Shown piece after piece: positions 62,285-64,000 of a stretch of DNA of 64,000 bases. Position 1 is the first letter of the stretch; each line of letters opens with the position of its first letter. Below the pieces are notes generated by a model that saw only the letters and a program-made list of their open reading frames with translations, was not told the origin of the DNA and ran no database searches. The translations under genes and the position numbers were made by a program. Origin of the DNA: CAYNVQ01 sp964400735 (lineage in GTDB: Bacteria > Acidobacteriota > Aminicenantia > Aminicenantales > Aminicenantaceae); contig CAYNVQ010000010.1 in assembly GCA_964400735.1 (NCBI GenBank), forward strand, positions 62,001 to 126,000, written 5' to 3'.

Positions 62285-63034
62285 CTAATCCTTGAATTTT
62301 TTGCTGGCCAGCAGCTCTCTGGCAACTTCCTTGTTTTCCTCGACAGCGACCGTCCAACGGTCATCCGAAGGCAGATTCAGAACGAACTGCAGCTGCTCTC
62401 TTGCCTTTTCCTTCTCCTTCATGTCCAGATAGGTTTCGGCCAAATAGATGCGGGTGACCGCATCGTTCGGCCCATATTCTAACGACTTCAGCAAATGTTC
62501 CAGCGATTTGTCTTTGCTTCCTCCTGCAAACCCGGGGAGTTTGAAATAGACACGGCCCAAAACGCGATCTGCTCCTCCCTCCTCATACGATCGATCCAGC
62601 TCGATCACTTTGTTCATGGCATTCTTGATGGGCTTGACCAAAAACAGGCTTTTCAGAACGCCCCTTGTTTCTCCGTACTTCCCGTTGTTCACCCCGAGCC
62701 AGTAGTGCCCATCCGGTTTTTCGGGTTCAGATTCCACAGCCTTTTCAGCATAATAGACGCCCCGTGAGAAAATGGCCTTCTTCTCCTTCTTGTTCGGTGT
62801 GTGCTCTCCTATATAATACAGGATCCTGGATGCTCTCCACGAAGCTTCATAGCTTCCTCCGGTCATGCCGAGCGCTTTGAGCAACAGCGATTCCACCTCT
62901 TTGGCCGTTTCCATATCCTTCATCTGGTTGAAAAGCTCATCCGCACGAGTGATCATCTCATTTGCATCCTGAGAAAACAAAGAGACCGCAAAACATAAGA
63001 CGGCCAGAAAGATCACAATTCCTTTTGCTTTCAT
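62285..63034 (-). CDS. TatT-like exported TPR protein
   Basis: 249 aa with signal peptide (1-21). Helical repeats (AVESEPEKPDGHYWLGVNNGKYGETRGV, LLKSLEYGPNDAVTRIYLAETYLDMKEKEKAREQLQFVL) resemble the TatT (TRAP-transporter associated TPR) family. No TRAP or transporter gene is close. Periplasmic ligand binding or scaffolding is the usual guess; unproven. Confidence 0.8.
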   Translation of the reverse strand: MKAKGIVIFLAVLCFAVSLFSQDANEMITRADELFNQMKDMETAKEVESLLLKALGMTGGSYEASWRASRILYYIGEHTPNKKEKKAIFSRGVYYAEKAVESEPEKPDGHYWLGVNNGKYGETRGVLKSLFLVKPIKNAMNKVIELDRSYEEGGADRVLGRVYFKLPGFAGGSKDKSLEHLLKSLEYGPNDAVTRIYLAETYLDMKEKEKAREQLQFVLNLPSDDRWTVAVEENKEVARELLASKKFKD

Positions 63035-63183
63035 TTATCTCTCCTTTTTTGCGTGTATTTATACCATAAAAAAATCGTCAGAACAATTGAAAATGAAGCC
63101 AGGTTACCATCTCCAAAACAGCGACGAAAAAACAATCGGAGAAGTCCCTACTCCTGATTCTATTCAATTCTTTTCGAATCCCA

Positions 63184-63849
63184 TTAATTCTCGATAGATC
63201 GGAAATAGCCATCCGCCCGTCTGTCTAAATCGACAAGAGCGGCTTGGACCTGCTGGGTCTTTTTCTCGAAATCTTCCTTGGATAAACCCGATCCGACAGC
63301 GATTGGCTCTCCATAGATGGCCACAATTTTGGAAAAAGGCATGGGGATCAAAAAGCTATCCCAGCTGTCCAAGTTCTTCTTTCTCGAGCTTGAAAAAGAG
63401 AAGGGAATAAGAAAGGCCCCGGTCTCTTCGGCCAGTTTTACGGCTCCAGGCTTCAGCGCTCGATCAGGCCCTCGGGGGCCATCCGGAACGATGATCAACT
63501 CCCCCCCTTCTTCCAACTCTCTCTTCATTTCATTCCAGGCCCTGATGATACTGTGAGAGCTGGAGCCCCTGAGTGTTTTGTATCCCCATCGAGTAATGAT
63601 CTGAGCGATGATCTCCCCATCTTCGCTGGGACTCACCAGCGGCATCATCCCTCTGTGCCGGAAAAAGTAGGGGGCGTAAAAAATCCTGCCGTGCCAGATG
63701 AGAATGATCAGCGCCTTTTTCTGTCTCTTCAGTTCCTTGTACCTCTCCTCGCCTATCACCTTCGCTGGAGAGGACTTGGCCCACAACCAAAGCAGCCACT
63801 TGCCAATGACTCCAGTCAAACTCCACCGGATTTTTCGGAAGGCAGACAT
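63184..63849 (-). CDS. Lysophospholipid acyltransferase-family protein (DUF374)
   Basis: 221 aa from the ATG at 63849 (a TTG at 63885 with GAGGA further upstream is an alternative). One N-terminal amphipathic or membrane helix (RKIRWSLTGVIGKWLLWLWA), then IILIWHGRIFYAPY (acyltransferase His), MMPLVSPSEDGEIIAQIITRWG and ELIIVPDGPRGPDRALKPGAVKLAEETGA. DUF374 members acylate lipid A or a phospholipid in the inner membrane. The catalytic motif is the weaker HxxxxE/D form. Confidence 0.85.
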   Translation of the reverse strand: MSAFRKIRWSLTGVIGKWLLWLWAKSSPAKVIGEERYKELKRQKKALIILIWHGRIFYAPYFFRHRGMMPLVSPSEDGEIIAQIITRWGYKTLRGSSSHSIIRAWNEMKRELEEGGELIIVPDGPRGPDRALKPGAVKLAEETGAFLIPFSFSSSRKKNLDSWDSFLIPMPFSKIVAIYGEPIAVGSGLSKEDFEKKTQQVQAALVDLDRRADGYFRSIEN

Positions 63850-63919
63850 CGGGTCTATGATAGTAAAATTCGACGGAAAAAACAAAAGGAAGTATCCTCA
63901 AAACTCTTATCAAGGACGA

Positions 63920-64000
63920 GAGCACCGGTGGATATTTGAGCGACATTGGAAGATTTAGCCTTTACGAATCAAAGTTGGAGGGAATCCGACGGAGTCGGAC
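63920..64000. repeat. Partial dispersed repeat running off the window edge
   Basis: ATTTGAGCGACATTGGAAGATTTAGCCTTTACG... ends in GACGGAGTCGGAC, the block seen as GACGAAGTCGGAC at 36842-36853; the intervening GATTGAGCGACATCG-type part matches 36788-36802 loosely. Truncated by the window. Confidence 0.55.

Overview
The window reads as a chromosomal stretch from a Gram-negative, outer-membrane bacterium. It carries TolC, RND, TonB-dependent-receptor, outer-membrane-barrel and lipoprotein genes. Several families point towards Acidobacteriota or Candidatus Aminicenantes: a zinc-ribbon Ser/Thr kinase with TolB-like and TPR regions, a protein resembling the acidobacterial VWFA-related family, FtsX/MacB-type 795-aa permeases, exported TldD, and DUF4097-like proteins behind an ECF sigma factor. 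This placement is inference from gene content; no rRNA or universal marker besides tsaD is present. No prophage, CRISPR array or intact IS was seen.

Layout. 1-1949: end of a histidine kinase and its NtrC-type regulator (+). 2034-5561 (-): a tightly overlapped three-gene unit of a 6-haem cytochrome, an outer-membrane barrel and a 21-haem cytochrome made of seven three-haem modules. This looks like a trans-outer-membrane electron conduit and is the best candidate for an undescribed system here. 5901-7952 (-): an exported multicopper oxidase with its own terminator and promoter. 8412-12138 (-): an Fe-S protein, a TauE/SafE permease, a redoxin and a DsbD-alpha-like protein. 12341-14863 (-): the kinase. 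15267-18964: a small barrel (-), then TldD with a Tat signal and TldE (+). 19157-22080 (-): a hypothetical, the VWFA-like protein and a NYN-domain protein. 22551-26940 (+): an exported glutamate-racemase-like protein, then ECF sigma, anti-sigma and two DUF4097-like proteins ending at a clear terminator. 27367-33152 (-): an ABC permease and a FAD/Fe-S oxidoreductase with an odd Met/Pro-rich tail. 33577-40342 (-): an enolase-superfamily enzyme, two glycosyltransferases, tsaD, mtnA, a TPR lipoprotein and a small membrane protein. 41143-46883 (+): tatA, a coiled-coil methyltransferase, a ROK kinase and an Oar-like TonB receptor. 46880-48361 (-): a B12-type radical SAM protein and tRNA-Leu(CAG). 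48908-50053 (+): a bacterial aeRF1-like protein. 50107-56349 (-): a TetR-TolC-MFP-RND efflux operon. 56590-63849: a CMD protein, XerD/C plus an MBL hydrolase, a methyltransferase, a DASS transporter, an AMMECR1 protein, a TPR protein and a DUF374 acyltransferase.

The intergenic gaps hold related dispersed repeats. One is a 188-197 bp element with terminal inverted repeats, seen twice complete plus isolated ends. Another is a 90-bp inverted-repeat (REPIN-like) unit. Both occur beside a GATTGAGCGACATCG-type block. They are probably non-autonomous mobile or REP-type sequences; no cognate transposase is in the window.

Start codons are often TTG (multicopper oxidase, TonB receptor, tsaD, the MenC-like gene, one glycosyltransferase), chosen because a Shine-Dalgarno sequence sits correctly in front of each. 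Several + strand genes have a -10 box so close to the start codon that they may be leaderless.
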